DNA of 42,987 bases from an uncultured Oscillospiraceae bacterium. GTDB lineage: Bacteria; Bacillota; Clostridia; Oscillospirales; Oscillospiraceae. The translations under genes and the position numbers were made by a program. Positions 41,861-42,987 of the stretch are shown here, piece after piece. The notes below the pieces were generated by a model, which did no database searches, was not told where the DNA came from, and saw only the letters and a program-made list of their open reading frames with translations. The stretch covers positions 1-42,987 of the forward strand of contig CANRFU010000004.1 in the NCBI GenBank assembly GCA_947629975.1, in the 5' to 3' direction. Each line of letters starts with the position of its first letter. Within the stretch, counting starts at the first letter, position 1.

Positions 41861-42987
41861 ATGAAAAAGAACATCCTTGCGATCCTTCTGGCGGCGGCCA
41901 TGCTGCTGGCCCTGTGTGCCTGCAACAACCAGCCTGCGGCGGGCACCAATCCCCCCGCCAGCAATCCTCCCGCCAGCGAGCAGCCCTCCAACGCCCCCGA
42001 GGCCCCCTTCGGCGGCGACATGCTGGTGGACTTCGCGAATGGCGCCGACCCCACCGGCAACGTGTTCGCCTCTGACGGCTGGTCCAACGGCAGTGTGTTC
42101 AACACCTTCTGGAAGGCCGACTACCTCACCTACTCCGACGGCCAGATGCACCTCGGCATCGGCGACGCCAACGGCGAGGTGGAGCAGGGCTACTACTCCG
42201 GCGAGGCCCGCACCAACCTGTACTACGGCTACGGCGACTATGTGGTCAGCATGAAGCCCGCCAAGGTGGAGGGCACCGCCAGCACCTTCTTCACCTGCAC
42301 CGGCCCCTATGACATCAACGCCAACGGCGAGGAGAACCCCTGGGACGAGATCGACATCGAATTCCTGGGCAAGGACACCACCGGCGTCCAGTTCAACTAC
42401 TTCGTCAACGGCCAGGGCGGCCATGAGTACTGGTACGACCTGGGCTTCGACGCCTCCGAGGAGTTCCATGAGTACGGCTTCCGCTGGACCCAGGACTCCA
42501 TCACCTGGTACGTGGACGGCGAGGGCGTTTACACCGTCACCGCCTCCGCGGAGAATCCCCTGCCCGCCACTCCCGGCCGCATCCTGATGAACTACTGGTG
42601 CGGCACCACCGACGCCGAGGGCTGGATGGGCAAGTACGAGCTCTCTGACGCCACCGCCGACTACAAGTACGTCAAGACCTCCGCCGTGGGCGCCCCCCTG
42701 ATCCCCGACAACGGCGAGTACCGGGTGGCCTTTACCAACGGCTTCCCCGAGGACGGCAGCTGCTTCGCCTCCGACGGCTGGTCCAACGGCTCCGTGTTCA
42801 ACACCTTCTGGAAGGGCGATATGGCCACCTTCAGCGACGGCCAGCTGCACTTGCACATCTCCGACGCCAAGGGCGAGGTGGAGCAGGGCTATTACTCCGG
42901 CGAGACCCGAACCAACCTCCACTACGGCTTCGGCAACTACCGGGTCAGCATGAAGCCCGCCAAGGCGGAGGGCACCGCCAGCACCTT
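41861..42987 (+). CDS. Lipoprotein with tandem GH16 lichenase domains (partial, C-terminus off the window)
   Basis: An exported beta-glucanase, 375 codons visible. The signal peptide ends in LCAC, making C21 the probable lipid-anchored cysteine, then comes a Pro/Ser/Asn-rich linker to about residue 50. The first GH16 domain (about 53-275) closely resembles Bacillus licheninase, with the catalytic motif EIDIE (E163 nucleophile, E167 acid/base) and the following FLGKDTTGVQFNY. A second copy begins near residue 285 with SDGWSNGSVFNTFW repeated at a 233-residue period and is cut by the window end. Likely substrate: mixed-linkage beta-1,3-1,4-glucan from cereal fibre. ATG at 41861 with AAAAGGAG upstream. 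Confidence 0.93.
   Translation, partial: MKKNILAILLAAAMLLALCACNNQPAAGTNPPASNPPASEQPSNAPEAPFGGDMLVDFANGADPTGNVFASDGWSNGSVFNTFWKADYLTYSDGQMHLGIGDANGEVEQGYYSGEARTNLYYGYGDYVVSMKPAKVEGTASTFFTCTGPYDINANGEENPWDEIDIEFLGKDTTGVQFNYFVNGQGGHEYWYDLGFDASEEFHEYGFRWTQDSITWYVDGEGVYTVTASAENPLPATPGRILMNYWCGTTDAEGWMGKYELSDATADYKYVKTSAVGAPLIPDNGEYRVAFTNGFPEDGSCFASDGWSNGSVFNTFWKGDMATFSDGQLHLHISDAKGEVEQGYYSGETRTNLHYGFGNYRVSMKPAKAEGTAST

Overview
The window is a GC-rich (roughly two-thirds G+C), gene-dense stretch of bacterial chromosome. Its content points to a spore-forming anaerobe of the class Clostridia, most likely an Oscillospirales gut bacterium of the Flavonifractor/Intestinimonas/Lawsonibacter type. The reasons are a V-type ATPase operon, a BofA-family sigma-K-processing inhibitor, a SpoVB/MurJ-like flippase, a SpoIIQ-like M23 protein, a divergent clostridial topoisomerase IV, a meso-DAP-type MurE, and GC-rich hairpin terminators. 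The genus is an inference. No insertion sequence, prophage or CRISPR array was seen.

Layout. (1) 1-8405, minus strand: a V-type ATPase operon in the order H-I-K-E-C-F-A-B-D, with D cut by the window edge. Its rotor subunit carries the sodium-binding signature. (2) 8406-8994: a noncoding, hairpin-rich interval around a tRNA-Gly(GCC) gene with its own promoter and terminator, fragments that look tRNA-derived, and two perfect 21-22 bp palindromes. (3) 9012-16005, minus strand: topoisomerase IV (parE, parC), a LUD-domain protein, a YitT-family membrane protein and a lipoprotein. A near-match to the ParB site parS lies between the last two. (4) 16254-17964, plus strand: YaaL-like and BofA-like proteins, then a DUF4015-like putative glycosidase. 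(5) 18087-28345, minus strand: recJ, relA, an ATP-grasp D-aspartate-ligase-like enzyme, an aspartate/glutamate racemase, a Mur ligase fused to a complete N-acetylglutamate kinase, and, after a terminator, an ordinary MurE. (6) 28572-33631, plus strand: purine nucleoside phosphorylase with an MTA/SAH deaminase, a SpoVB-like flippase, mazG and an HU protein. (7) 33693-37146, minus strand: pcrA-type helicase, rqcP and a formate/nitrite-transporter-family protein. (8) 37289-42987, plus strand: SpoIIQ-like M23 protein, MATE transporter, a LytTR regulator/GHKL kinase pair, and a lipoprotein with tandem GH16 lichenase domains, cut by the window edge.

The most unusual feature is the block at 19627-23970. 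A racemase that could supply D-Asp or D-Glu and an ATP-grasp enzyme resembling D-aspartate ligases sit with a 789-residue Mur ligase-acetylglutamate kinase fusion whose Mur half lacks the DNPR motif. All three are co-oriented with relA and are followed by a canonical MurE. This looks like a dedicated route for attaching an acidic amino acid to a cell-wall precursor or a peptide-like metabolite; the product cannot be read from sequence.
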